Source of the DNA: Ruminococcus sp.
Lineage (GTDB): Bacteria > Bacillota > Clostridia > Oscillospirales > Acutalibacteraceae
Assembly: GCA_017410265.1 (NCBI GenBank)
Contig: JAFQRC010000002.1
Location: 62,001 to 126,000, forward strand
DNA length: 64,000 bases
Direction of reading: 5' to 3'
Below, in pieces: positions 17,686 through 25,831 of this stretch. Both the position numbers and the translations under genes were made by a program. Position 1 is the first letter of the stretch. Each line of letters opens with the position of its first letter. A model generated the notes under the pieces. The model saw nothing but the letters and a program-made list of their open reading frames with translations. It was not told the origin of the DNA and ran no database searches.

Positions 17686-18261
17686 ATGAAAAAGCAAAAA
17701 ACAAAACCAAGCGGACCAGCAATTTTCATGTACTGCGTAATCGCTTTATGTGCTATTGCAGCAACAGTCTGCTTTTACCTTTATTACTCACGCACTATAA
17801 ACCATAACGCTGTACTGTGGACAGGTATAACCTGCTTTACAATTATGTATCACCTGTGGTTAAGAATAATTATGGGTAATGTTACAAAGCTATTAAAAAT
17901 AGAATATACTATGCCTTTTTTCAAAGAGCGCTCCTTTGAGAAAAAGCTGTACAGGTTTTTTAAAGTGAAATCCTGGAAAGATAAGGCTCTCACCTATAAC
18001 CCTGAGCTTTTCTCTCTCAAAGATTACTCATTGAGTCAAGTAGCAAACACCATGTGCAAAGCTGAAACTGACCATCTGGTGAATGTAGCGATTTCACTTT
18101 CAACGCTATTATTCGCCCTAATTTGGGGACAGCTACCAATATTCTTAATAACCGCAGTGTTTGCGATACTTTTTGATATGCAGTTTGTTCTTATCCAGCG
18201 ATACAATCGTCCGCGAATTGTCAGGCTGATAGAGCGAAAAAACGAGCGTGCTCAAAGGTGA
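17686..18261 (+). CDS. Membrane protein resembling CrtO-type acyltransferases
   Basis: A 191-residue protein with two N-terminal membrane helices (about 10-32 and 40-62) and one or two more near residues 130-165. The C-terminal signature FVLIQRYNRPRI and the central pattern of a glutamate followed by a histidine in CKAETDHL resemble glycosyl-4,4'-diaponeurosporenoate acyltransferase (CrtO), the last enzyme of staphyloxanthin synthesis. No carotenoid genes are in the window, so the acceptor is probably another lipid or glycolipid. It is cotranscribed with a HAD phosphatase and a Nudix hydrolase. Similarity is by motif only. Confidence 0.55.
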   Translation: MKKQKTKPSGPAIFMYCVIALCAIAATVCFYLYYSRTINHNAVLWTGITCFTIMYHLWLRIIMGNVTKLLKIEYTMPFFKERSFEKKLYRFFKVKSWKDKALTYNPELFSLKDYSLSQVANTMCKAETDHLVNVAISLSTLLFALIWGQLPIFLITAVFAILFDMQFVLIQRYNRPRIVRLIERKNERAQR

Positions 18262-18265
18262 TTAT

Positions 18266-18775
18266 ATGAACTATGATTGCTGTTTTACAAAAGATAATAA
18301 CTGGTTTAGGTACCGCGTAGGTGCAATTATTCTAGAAAACGACTGCGTGCTTTTTGTAAAAAATACGACAGATGATTTCTACTATTCTGTCGGTGGTGGT
18401 GTCCACATTGGTGAAACCGCCGCTGAGGCTATAGTCAGAGAAGTTTTAGAAGAAACAGGTCTGAACTACGAAATTGACCACCTTTGCGTTATTCATGAAA
18501 ACTTTTTCTCTCAGAAAGAGGGCAACCTCAAAGGTCTTTCATGTCACGAAATATCACTGTACTATTTGATGAAAAGCAAAAATATCAAACAGATAAACTC
18601 AGACAGCTACAATTCATTTGGCGACAAAGAAAGTATACACTTTCTGCCTCTTAGCAACTTGGACGACTACACTGTGTACCCAAGCTTTATCAAGGCAAAC
18701 TTAGATAAAATAAAAAAAGGTCTGCTACACATAGTAACTAAAAATAATCTAGACGAAGTAATTTCGCCACTATAA
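18266..18775 (+). CDS. Nudix hydrolase
   Basis: 169 residues with a full Nudix box from GVHIGE to REVLEETGL in the first third (G-x5-E-x7-REVLEETGL). It hydrolyses a nucleoside-diphosphate-linked substrate, and the family is too broad to name one. AAGGTG lies 5 nt before the ATG at 18266. A GTG 18 nt earlier overlaps the previous gene and is less likely. The gene follows the CrtO-like gene by 4 nt. Confidence 0.85.
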   Translation: MNYDCCFTKDNNWFRYRVGAIILENDCVLFVKNTTDDFYYSVGGGVHIGETAAEAIVREVLEETGLNYEIDHLCVIHENFFSQKEGNLKGLSCHEISLYYLMKSKNIKQINSDSYNSFGDKESIHFLPLSNLDDYTVYPSFIKANLDKIKKGLLHIVTKNNLDEVISPL

Positions 18776-18794
18776 TAATCTTAAGGATAATTTT

Positions 18795-19352
18795 ATGAAC
18801 AAAGCATACAAGCATTTCAAAACAATCACAAAGCACCGCCACGAGGTGATTAAAAATTGTGCAAAAGCGGGCATTTTGTGGCAGGGACTTTTCCACGATT
18901 TATCAAAATACTCGCCGACTGAATTCATTCAGGGTGCAAAGTATTATCAGGGGACCCGCTCACCTAACGACAAAGCGCGAGAAGAGCTGGGATACTCAAA
19001 GGCGTGGATGCACCATATGGGCAGAAACAAGCACCATTTTGAATACTGGCGCGACTACTCCCCTATTCACAAGGGCTATATGAAGCCTGTTAAGATGCCA
19101 CTGAACTACATTATTGAAATGTTCTGTGACCGCGTTGCCGCGAGCAAAATTTATCAGGGAGAAAAGTACACAGACTCAAGTGCTTACGACTATTTCATGT
19201 CAGCAAAGCACAGACGCGTAGATATGATTCACCCTGAAACCTCGGACACCTTGGAAGAACTGCTATTTATGTTAAAAGAACAGGGCGAAGAAAAGACCTT
19301 CTCACACATCAGAAAAATGATAAAGGAATTTAAAAATGACTCAAAATGTTAA
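18795..19352 (+). CDS. DUF5662-family protein
   Basis: 185 residues matching the DUF5662 pattern: an N-terminal HRHEVIKNC helix, then FHDLSKYSPTEF, and later HHMGRNKHHFEYW. The spaced histidines and the HD-like HDLSKYS look like a metal site related to HD-domain phosphohydrolases, but no activity is established that I know of. Its 3' end overlaps the following HD-like gene by 17 nt, so the two are translated together. Confidence 0.75.
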   Translation: MNKAYKHFKTITKHRHEVIKNCAKAGILWQGLFHDLSKYSPTEFIQGAKYYQGTRSPNDKAREELGYSKAWMHHMGRNKHHFEYWRDYSPIHKGYMKPVKMPLNYIIEMFCDRVAASKIYQGEKYTDSSAYDYFMSAKHRRVDMIHPETSDTLEELLFMLKEQGEEKTFSHIRKMIKEFKNDSKC

Positions 19353-19788
19353 CCTCATCGCAAAGGCGATGAAAGACTATTACTCAGCTGACGAAAGCAA
19401 AATACGGCATTTCGTGAGCGTATATACGCTGGCTAAAACTATCGGTGAGCTTGAAAAGCTACCGGAGCAAACTCAGGAATATTTGGAAATCGCCGCTCTT
19501 GTCTGTGACATTGACGGTGGCAAAGCTTGTGAGTGCACCAAGGCACGCGAGATTCTCAAGAAAAGCGAAATCGACTACGATATCACTGACCGCGTGTGTT
19601 ACATAGTAGAACATTTTGACGATTTCGAACACATAACGGGGCTTGACCACCAGATTCTCATAGAAGCTCATATGATAGTCAGCTTCAGAGAATCTGGCGC
19701 AAGTAGAGCGCAGATTATCGAGCGTTCTAACTCCCGATTTATGACAAATTACGGCAGAGCTTTTCTCAAGAAAGCCTTCGGCGTATAG
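19336..19788 (+). CDS. Degenerate HD-domain protein
   Basis: 150 residues with an all-helical HD fold pattern: His in KIRHFVSVYTLAK, the LEIAALVCDIDGG strand and YIVEHFDD. In active HD hydrolases the second element normally reads LHDIG. Here Cys replaces the metal-binding His (VCDID), so catalysis may be altered or lost. It overlaps the DUF5662 gene, which has a better HD motif, and the two may work as a pair. This pairing is inference. Confidence 0.65.
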   Translation: MTQNVNLIAKAMKDYYSADESKIRHFVSVYTLAKTIGELEKLPEQTQEYLEIAALVCDIDGGKACECTKAREILKKSEIDYDITDRVCYIVEHFDDFEHITGLDHQILIEAHMIVSFRESGASRAQIIERSNSRFMTNYGRAFLKKAFGV

Positions 19789-19802
19789 TTTTTTGCATTA
19801 GA

Positions 19803-19831
19803 AAACGGCATCTGTTTTTCAGATGCCGTTT
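19803..19831. terminator. Bidirectional terminator
   Basis: AAACGGCATCTG / CAGATGCCGTTT with a 5-nt loop between convergent genes. T runs are short on both sides. Confidence 0.85.
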
Positions 19832-19863
19832 AACTATTCATCACAAAAATTCATCATATCAGA

Positions 19864-21225
19864 CTACTGGTTAGAGCTTATCAGTCTGACTGCATTCTCG
19901 CTCACAAGCGGAAGGTAGAATTTATAATATCCAAGCTGATTCGGGTGAATAGAATCACCGTTTCTGCACGATTTCGTGTGTACTGTGTAGCTGCATTTCA
20001 TATCTTCGTCGTGGCTGTTGAAGTCAGTATCGTTGAACACATCAGCGACCTCAACCTCCCATTTTTCACATATATCAAGTGCCAGCTTTCCAAAATGAAG
20101 CTCGTTGCGCTCAAGACTGCACTCCATATTATGCGCTCTGATATAAAGCAGAGGTACCTGGGGATAATTGTCCTTTATAAGGCCAACAGCATATTCCATA
20201 CCGCTCGCAAAATCCGAAGTGCCGTAATCCTCATAGTTGAAATCGTCAGAAATTTCTCCCGCAGCTATCTTTCGCATATCGTTTGTTCCGCCGTTTAAAA
20301 GAATGATATCGGCGGTTTCGTTTTTATTTATCGCTCTGCTTATCTGGGTACATATCTGCTCGCGGTTGTCAATCTTTCCAAAGGCAGAGCCACCATAAGA
20401 GTAATCAACCGCAGTCATCAGATAACGCTGGGATAGCATATCTGCAATTCCGACAAAGTTGTTTCCGTCACCGTGCATAATGCTGTCACCAAAAGTCATA
20501 ACGGTCTTGCCTTTTAATACGCTGAGCTTTTCAAGCTCTGAAACTATGTACTCAACCTGCTCATCTGTAACTAATCCATATGGATCAAAACAGTTGTTTT
20601 CATCAAGCTCAAAATAGCCTAAATGCACAGCAGCTGCCGCCTGACTTTTATCCTCAATCTTTTTGTAATCACGGCACGAAAGCTTGTATGTCCTCGGATA
20701 TCCGACAGCATTAACAAGAGAAGTCGATACATATTGCCTGGTAACCGCGCAATACGGGTCGAACATAGTAGAATTCGGGCCGATGATTATATTTTCAATC
20801 GCAGTGATAAAATAATCGCTGTAGTCAGAATAATAAAGGTCAGAAACATGGGTATACTCACTACTCATATCGCTGATAATTTCAAAATCAAGCTCTCTAA
20901 ACAGCTGTGTCAGCCACTCAGCTCTGGTTATAACAGCAGCAGAATAGGTGCTATCCAGATACTGCGAATAAGCTTTCACTACATCGTAATTTACATAAAC
21001 ATCCTTTGTAGAAAGTGCTTTTGCTAAAAGAACATCGTTGCTATCCGCACTGTAAGAGTAGTCGCCTATTATTACACTCTCATCGTGAAAAAGTAGTGTA
21101 TTCGCAACAGTTGTGGCAATAGTAGACGCACTGCTTTGCACACCACAAGAACAGCAGGAGAACATCACTCCCACTGTGAGCATCAATATTAAAGAAATTT
21201 TTATAAATCTCTTAAAACAGTGCAT
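19864..21225 (-). CDS. SGNH/GDSL-type hydrolase lipoprotein
   Basis: 453 residues with a lipoprotein signal (lipobox near FSCCSC). Residues about 70-220 contain two stretches such as VITRAEWLTQLFRE and AVTRQYVSTSLVNA that look like degenerate S-layer-homology repeats. The C-terminal half is an SGNH hydrolase with block I TFGDSIMHG, block III NGGTNDM and block V DSIHPNQLGY, so the Ser-Asn-Asp-His set is intact. It probably removes ester groups (for example O-acetyl) from cell-wall or dietary glycan outside the cell. Its ATG lies within the end of the lipid kinase gene (25-nt overlap). Confidence 0.8.
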   Translation of the reverse strand: MHCFKRFIKISLILMLTVGVMFSCCSCGVQSSASTIATTVANTLLFHDESVIIGDYSYSADSNDVLLAKALSTKDVYVNYDVVKAYSQYLDSTYSAAVITRAEWLTQLFRELDFEIISDMSSEYTHVSDLYYSDYSDYFITAIENIIIGPNSTMFDPYCAVTRQYVSTSLVNAVGYPRTYKLSCRDYKKIEDKSQAAAAVHLGYFELDENNCFDPYGLVTDEQVEYIVSELEKLSVLKGKTVMTFGDSIMHGDGNNFVGIADMLSQRYLMTAVDYSYGGSAFGKIDNREQICTQISRAINKNETADIILLNGGTNDMRKIAAGEISDDFNYEDYGTSDFASGMEYAVGLIKDNYPQVPLLYIRAHNMECSLERNELHFGKLALDICEKWEVEVADVFNDTDFNSHDEDMKCSYTVHTKSCRNGDSIHPNQLGYYKFYLPLVSENAVRLISSNQ

Positions 21226-22160
21226 TTCTTTTGACTACTTTCTTTCAAAATTTCAGGAATTATCACCGAAAACGCTTTTGGCTCAACGGTAATAACAGGG
21301 TCTTTGATATTATATATCTCTCCGTCTAGTCCGATATCAATAGGAACATCGTCCTTAAACTGGAGTTTTTTACACTTTTTATGTACTATAAACTGAGCTT
21401 TTTCGTGACCAATGTGCTCACCTTTAATAAAAGGTCCTATAAGCTGAGCAAATTGCAAGAGCGAAACAGTGGGCACCGAAAGAAAATCGATGTTACCATC
21501 AGAAAAAGATGCATACGGAGTAGCTTTAAACCCACCACCGTAGTACATACCGTTACCTGCAACACACATCATCTGGGTTTTATAGCCCTTAGGAAGATTG
21601 ATAAGCTTATCGTCAGCATATGTATTGAAGGTATGTCTGCGCTTAGAAAACAGACAATAAACCAGAGCTGCTTTATACGCAGCAGGTCCTGTCATCAGCG
21701 GAAAACGCTTTATTTTCTGAGCCTGCTTTGCCACAGCACAGTCATATCCGACTGATATTGTATTCATTGCGTAGTTACCGTTGCACTTAAGCAAATCTAT
21801 AGTGACAACCTCGCCCTTTGTCATCTTTTCCAAATCACAAAAATCGTCCTTTGAATAATCAAAGCTCTTTACAAAATCGTTGCCTGTACCTACAGGAATA
21901 ACACCTAAAGCGCAGTTTGAAAAACCGACCATTCCGCTCATCGCTTCGTTAGCTGTTCCGTCACCGCCACAAGCATAGACTCTGACAAACTCGTCTGTTG
22001 AGCTTACGTGCTTTCTCGCAATTTCCTTAGCATCTCCACGACATTTGGTGATTTCTATCACACACTCACAATCAAGTCTGAGTGCTCTGATTTTCTCTTT
22101 GAGCTCATCAACAGAGCTCTTTTTACCCGCAAAAGCATTCAGAATAAACACATGCTTCAT
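21201..22160 (-). CDS. Diacylglycerol/lipid kinase (DagK/YegS family)
   Basis: About 319 residues with the lipid-kinase catalytic signature: the loop ACGGDGTANEAM and VIPVGTGNDF in the N-terminal domain, and a beta-rich C-terminal domain with GLDGEIY. It uses ATP to phosphorylate diacylglycerol or a related lipid at the inner face of the membrane, recycling lipid released by lipoteichoic acid synthesis in Gram-positives. Two close ATGs exist (22166 and 22160). The second has better spacing from GAGGGG. Confidence 0.9.
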   Translation of the reverse strand: MKHVFILNAFAGKKSSVDELKEKIRALRLDCECVIEITKCRGDAKEIARKHVSSTDEFVRVYACGGDGTANEAMSGMVGFSNCALGVIPVGTGNDFVKSFDYSKDDFCDLEKMTKGEVVTIDLLKCNGNYAMNTISVGYDCAVAKQAQKIKRFPLMTGPAAYKAALVYCLFSKRRHTFNTYADDKLINLPKGYKTQMMCVAGNGMYYGGGFKATPYASFSDGNIDFLSVPTVSLLQFAQLIGPFIKGEHIGHEKAQFIVHKKCKKLQFKDDVPIDIGLDGEIYNIKDPVITVEPKAFSVIIPEILKESSQKKCTVLRDL

Positions 22161-22195
22161 ACTCATACCCCTCAAGTATCAAAGATGAAAATTTA

Positions 22196-22756
22196 TTAGT
22201 CCATAAATTTTACAAGCTCGCGCTTTAACACCCCGACAGGTAAACCGACGACATTGTAAAAATCACCGTATATAGCCTTGACCAGCGTTTTACCGCCCGA
22301 CTGTATTCCGTAAGCCCCGGCTTTGTCAAGTGGGTCTTTCGTTGCTATGTAGTCAAGGATTTCCTTATCAGTAAGCTCATAAAACTCAACTTCAGTGGAT
22401 ACACAAAAGCTGAGTTCCTTATCACCGCACACAAGAGCACAGCCGGTGATAACCTTGTGCTTTCTTCCGCTCAAAAGCCTGAGCATCTCAAAGGCATCGT
22501 TTTCGTCCTTCGGTTTATTGAGCACTTTGTCATCGACAACAACCACCGTATCGCTTCCGATAACAATAGAGTCAGGATAAGCTTTCGATACATCTCTCGC
22601 TTTCAGAAGTGCCAGAAACTTCGGTGCATCATAAATGCCCACACCCTTAGGTACAACCTCCTGCACCTTTGACACCACAACCTCAAAGTCAGGCACGATG
22701 TCTTTTAATAACTCCTGTCGTCTTGGAGATGCTGATGCTAAGATAATTTTTCTCAT
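22196..22756 (-). CDS. maf: Maf-family nucleotide pyrophosphatase
   Basis: A 186-residue house-cleaning enzyme that hydrolyses non-canonical nucleoside triphosphates such as dTTP or UTP variants. Conserved marks are LASASPRRQELL at the N-terminus, VIGSDTVVV, LSGRKHKVITG and DKAGAYGIQ. AAAGGA precedes the ATG. It is part of a minus-strand group with a WYL regulator upstream and the lipid kinase downstream. Confidence 0.95.
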   Translation of the reverse strand: MRKIILASASPRRQELLKDIVPDFEVVVSKVQEVVPKGVGIYDAPKFLALLKARDVSKAYPDSIVIGSDTVVVVDDKVLNKPKDENDAFEMLRLLSGRKHKVITGCALVCGDKELSFCVSTEVEFYELTDKEILDYIATKDPLDKAGAYGIQSGGKTLVKAIYGDFYNVVGLPVGVLKRELVKFMD

Positions 22757-22778
22757 AGCTTATCCTTTCAAAAACCTG

Positions 22779-22883
22779 TTACTTTCGCTTAAATACAGTA
22801 AAAAACTGAGCAGGCCGCACTATCATTCCGATTATAGCACAAACACCGTAAATAATAAAGACAAAAATACAAAAATTCAACAT
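22779..22883 (-). CDS. Possible 34-residue membrane peptide
   Basis: A frame of 34 codons with one strongly hydrophobic segment (FCIFVFIIYGVCAIIGMIV) and a basic end (FKRK). AAAGGA lies about 9 nt before the ATG, and maf begins 22 nt after the stop. Size and charge pattern suit a small membrane protein. A TATAAT within the frame could instead be the -10 box of a maf promoter. I cannot decide between a gene and a leader. Confidence 0.35.
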   Translation of the reverse strand: MLNFCIFVFIIYGVCAIIGMIVRPAQFFTVFKRK

Positions 22884-22987
22884 AATAGCACATCCTTTTT
22901 CAAAATGCGGAGCAATGCTCCTTTTTACATCTTGATTTTACAAAAGAACGTGTCCGTTAAACCGTACTCACCTATACAGATACATAA

Positions 22988-23995
22988 TTATTTGTACATT
23001 TTAATAACATCATCTACATATGACAAAAACTCGTCTTTAGCTCTCTTAGGTGAAATCAGGGTTGCCTTGTCCTTCAGTGCAAAAAGCCAACCGTAAAAAT
23101 TCGGCGAAAGCATAATTTTCGTAGTCATATCAAAGGTGCCGTCATCATTTGCGCTGATGAAAACATTTTTTGAAAACTTGTCCACTATAACACCGACGAG
23201 AGAATTGTCAAAACGGATTTTCACATCAGTCAGCTCTCCGCCGAACATACCGAAAATCTGCTTTGAGTAAACAGCCATATCAAATTTCGAGAAAAGCTCT
23301 TTGCCTTCGCGCTTTTCTTTATGTAGCACCTCTACGGACTCCATTTTATCAACACGGAAATGCTTTATTATTTCCGCCTTGTCATCGTATGCAATCAGAT
23401 AGTAATTTTCGTCGTCCCACGAAAGCGCCCACGGAGAAACCGTATATCGCTCACCGTTATTCCTGCGACTTTTAATAACTTTCTGACAAGCATCTGTCGT
23501 TATCTCCCAACGATAATAGAAAAAGCTTATCTTCTTGCCGCTGTTCATAGCTTCGTGCAAGCTATCAATATTATAGTAGATTCTCTCGTTCATGGTCTTC
23601 ACTCGATTTGACACGAACACCTGACGCTGAAGTTCTTTAGCTTCACTCTGACTCGCTAGGTTTTCGAGTTTTTTAATCAGTTCGTTGCTCTTTTTATGGG
23701 TGATAAACTTCGCGCTTTGCACTGCGTCCACCAAAAGCTTGAGCTCAGAAAGCTCAAAATCACGACTCGCGATATAATACTCAACGGTTTTGCTCTTAGT
23801 GCTGCAGATATCCACCCCGAAATCTTGTAACGATTTCAGGTCATCGTAAATGCTTTTTCTCTCTGCTTTTATGTTGTACGAATCGAGGTAGCTTAGAATA
23901 TCACTCATAGTAACGCCGTGGTTTTCGTCTGTCTTTTCCATGAGATATTTCAAGATATACAGCAGTTTCAATTTCTGATTAGGATTCTTCGCCAT
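22988..23995 (-). CDS. WYL-domain transcriptional regulator
   Basis: 335 residues. An N-terminal winged helix (about 5-65, including LLYILKYLMEKT) is followed by a WYL domain (about 135-230) with SPWALSWDDENYYLIAYDD, and a WCX-type C-terminal extension. WYL regulators sense small ligands or nucleic acid. AAGGAGGAG lies just before the ATG at 23995. An upstream start would give a longer, unlikely N-terminus overlapping the transporter gene. It is cotranscribed with the AEC transporter and may regulate it. Confidence 0.85.
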   Translation of the reverse strand: MAKNPNQKLKLLYILKYLMEKTDENHGVTMSDILSYLDSYNIKAERKSIYDDLKSLQDFGVDICSTKSKTVEYYIASRDFELSELKLLVDAVQSAKFITHKKSNELIKKLENLASQSEAKELQRQVFVSNRVKTMNERIYYNIDSLHEAMNSGKKISFFYYRWEITTDACQKVIKSRRNNGERYTVSPWALSWDDENYYLIAYDDKAEIIKHFRVDKMESVEVLHKEKREGKELFSKFDMAVYSKQIFGMFGGELTDVKIRFDNSLVGVIVDKFSKNVFISANDDGTFDMTTKIMLSPNFYGWLFALKDKATLISPKRAKDEFLSYVDDVIKMYK

Positions 23996-24008
23996 ATCTT
24001 TCTCCTCC

Positions 24009-24935
24009 TTACGATAAAAACTGTGCCAACCCAACAATAAGTGGCATAGTAGCCAGCGACAGCAAAGTCGTTGATGAAACAAGCGACACCGAAAGTTCGG
24101 TATCGTGAGAGTACTTTGCGGACATCATCGTAGTAATCGCCGCAACAGGTGATGATACAGAAATCACAAGTGACACCAAAAGCGGTCCTTTTATACCGCA
24201 TAAAAGCAGAACAAACAGTGATATAAGTGGTAGAACAATCAATCTAAGAGCCATAGAAACATATGCCCACTTGTCGGTAAAAGCTTTCTTCAAATCAGCC
24301 TTTGAAAGGTAATATCCGATAATCAGCATCGGCACAGGAGAGTTGAGCGCAGCCATATAGCTTATCGGTTGCGCTATTATATTCGGAAGTCTTATTGAAC
24401 ACAAGAAAAGCACAACTCCGATAAGTGTTCCGATGATGCCCGGGTTAACTAAAATCTTAATCCCTGATCCTTTTTCGCCTTTACCCTTCATCGTGATGAT
24501 TCCGTATGACCACACGAAAATATTGAACATCGCGACAAAGCTTGCACCGTAGAAAACACCCTCGTCGCCGAGAAGTGCCTGTTGCAGAGGAAGCGACATA
24601 TATCCGCAGTTAGAAAACACCGTCGCAAATTTATATATAGTCGCTCTGTGCACATCCTGCTTTTTAAACAGAATTTGTGCAATCAGAACACTGAAGAAAA
24701 GTATAGCAGCAGAACACACAGCTGATACTATCAGCTTAATCAGCATTGTTACATCAAAGTCGCGTTGAAACGCGTTGATTATGACACAAGGAGTGACAAA
24801 GTACAGCACGATATCCGCCATAACCTTTGAGCCACCCTCGTTTATGAGCTTTGTTTTACCACATATAAAACCGAGCGCAATGAGTACAAACAGAATGAGT
24901 ACCTGCTCACCTACTGTCAAAAAACTATTCAGCAT
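24009..24935 (-). CDS. AEC-family (auxin efflux carrier-like) transporter
   Basis: 308 residues with about ten membrane helices in two five-helix halves and the family motifs FVTPCVIINAF and SNCGYMSLPL. Bacterial members move malate, malonate or other organic anions across the membrane, and the substrate here is unknown. It is first in a minus-strand run with its own promoter at 24999-25027. Confidence 0.85.
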   Translation of the reverse strand: MLNSFLTVGEQVLILFVLIALGFICGKTKLINEGGSKVMADIVLYFVTPCVIINAFQRDFDVTMLIKLIVSAVCSAAILFFSVLIAQILFKKQDVHRATIYKFATVFSNCGYMSLPLQQALLGDEGVFYGASFVAMFNIFVWSYGIITMKGKGEKGSGIKILVNPGIIGTLIGVVLFLCSIRLPNIIAQPISYMAALNSPVPMLIIGYYLSKADLKKAFTDKWAYVSMALRLIVLPLISLFVLLLCGIKGPLLVSLVISVSSPVAAITTMMSAKYSHDTELSVSLVSSTTLLSLATMPLIVGLAQFLS

Positions 24936-24998
24936 ATTATCTCCCCGAAAACATATCTATTTATTAGTTATTCAAAGTCCTATAACTCGTACTTTGTT

Positions 24999-25027
24999 AT
25001 TATACCACCGACTTTCACATATAACAA
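24999..25027 (-). promoter_or_regulatory. Promoter of the AEC transporter operon
   Basis: TTGTTA (25027-25022), a 17-nt spacer and TATAAT (25004-24999). The remaining 230 nt up to the divergent promoter at 25261 are A/T-rich and show no gene or clear structure. Confidence 0.65.
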
Positions 25028-25260
25028 CAGTGTATATGGTAAAATAACACATTTTCTATTTGCTCATTGTAGCATTTCGCACATAAGAGATGATTTCTGT
25101 GTGTTTTTTTGCACAATTCATAGAAGATAAATTTAGTAAATATGCTAGATAAAAAAGGGATATTCTACAAAAAAGAGGCAAAAACTATTGTCATAAATAC
25201 ATAAAAAGAGTCGCAAAATCCCTTTGGTTTGGTCAAACAGCCAAAAATACTTCTAAACCT

Positions 25261-25289
25261 TTGATTTTTCATCATTCAACCTATATAAT
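25261..25289 (+). promoter_or_regulatory. Sigma-A promoter of the histone-H1-like gene
   Basis: TTGATT (25261-25266), a 17-nt spacer and TATAAT (25284-25289). Transcription would start in or just after the palindrome at 25291. Confidence 0.75.
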
Positions 25290-25290
25290 T

Positions 25291-25302
25291 AGTTTGCAAA
25301 CT
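25291..25302 (+). repeat. Palindrome at the transcript start, with a repeated half-site
   Basis: AGTTTGCAAACT is a perfect 12-bp palindrome directly after the -10 box, and AAGTTTGCA follows at 25304-25312. It may be an operator, or a hairpin at the 5' end of the mRNA that stabilises it. Confidence 0.5.
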
Positions 25303-25370
25303 AAAGTTTGCAGATAAACTTGTTTTCATGCGAAATTCTATATCAAAAAACTGAAAGAAGGAAACTAACA

Positions 25371-25724
25371 ATGGCTACAACAAAGAAGGCTGCTACAACA
25401 GCTACAACAGAGAAGAAGACAGCTACAAAGAAGGCTGCTACAGCTACAACAGAGAAGAAGACAGCTACTAAGGCTGCTACAAAGGCTACAGCTGAGAAGA
25501 AGGCTCCTGCTAAGAAGCCAGCTGCTAAGAAGACAACTGCTAAGGTTGACCTCTACATCCAGTTCGGTGGCGCTACAGTTGCTGTTGCTGACATCGAGAA
25601 GAACGTTAAGAAAGTTGTTAAGGGCAAGAAGGCTTACACAGTATATGTAAAGCCTGAAGAGTCTAAGGCTTACATCGTTGCTGACGGTGAAACAACAGGT
25701 ATGGACGTATTCTTCTGCGAGTAA
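25371..25724 (+). CDS. Histone-H1-like basic-tail protein with DUF6465-type C-terminal domain
   Basis: 117 residues in two parts. Residues 1-57 are almost only Ala, Lys, Thr and Glu (for example TTEKKTATKKAAT and KKPAAKK), the composition of histone H1 tails and AlgP-like proteins. Residues 58-117 are a compact, probably beta-rich domain (YIQFGGATVAVADIEKN, then YTVYVKPEESKAYIVAD) of the DUF6465 type. The tail should bind DNA or another polyanion without sequence preference. GAAGGAAA precedes the ATG at 25371, and an upstream start is not supported. Codon use in the tail is strikingly uniform (gct, aca, aag), which, with a strong promoter, suggests high expression. Confidence 0.75.
   Translation: MATTKKAATTATTEKKTATKKAATATTEKKTATKAATKATAEKKAPAKKPAAKKTTAKVDLYIQFGGATVAVADIEKNVKKVVKGKKAYTVYVKPEESKAYIVADGETTGMDVFFCE
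25382..25468 (+). repeat. In-frame tandem duplication in the basic tail
   Basis: Two adjacent copies of about 45 and 42 nt (from 25382 and 25427) are nearly identical at DNA level, differing by one 3-nt codon. They encode KKAATTATTEKKTAT and KKAATATTEKKTAT. The tail probably grows and shrinks by slippage. Confidence 0.8.
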
Positions 25725-25745
25725 TTCTTATTTCACGCAAACTAA

Positions 25746-25777
25746 GGGCGAAGCACGAAAGTGCCTCGCCTTTTTTG
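25746..25777 (+). terminator. Intrinsic terminator of the histone-H1-like gene
   Basis: GGCGAAGCAC, a GAAA tetraloop, GTGCCTCGCC and TTTTTT. Confidence 0.9.
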
Positions 25778-25787
25778 TTTTGTCTGC

Positions 25788-25822
25788 ATATAAAAACGGC
25801 GTGCACATTTATGCACGCCGTT
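25788..25822 (-). terminator. Intrinsic terminator of the membrane protein gene
   Basis: On the minus strand AACGGCGTGCA, a 6-nt loop, TGCACGCCGTT and TTTAT. Confidence 0.9.
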
Positions 25823-25831
25823 GCTGATTTA

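Noticed and set aside
25141..25203. A 20-codon plus-strand frame in the gap before the histone-like gene
   Set aside because: It has no ribosome site and no promoter, and its composition matches the A/T-rich surroundings.
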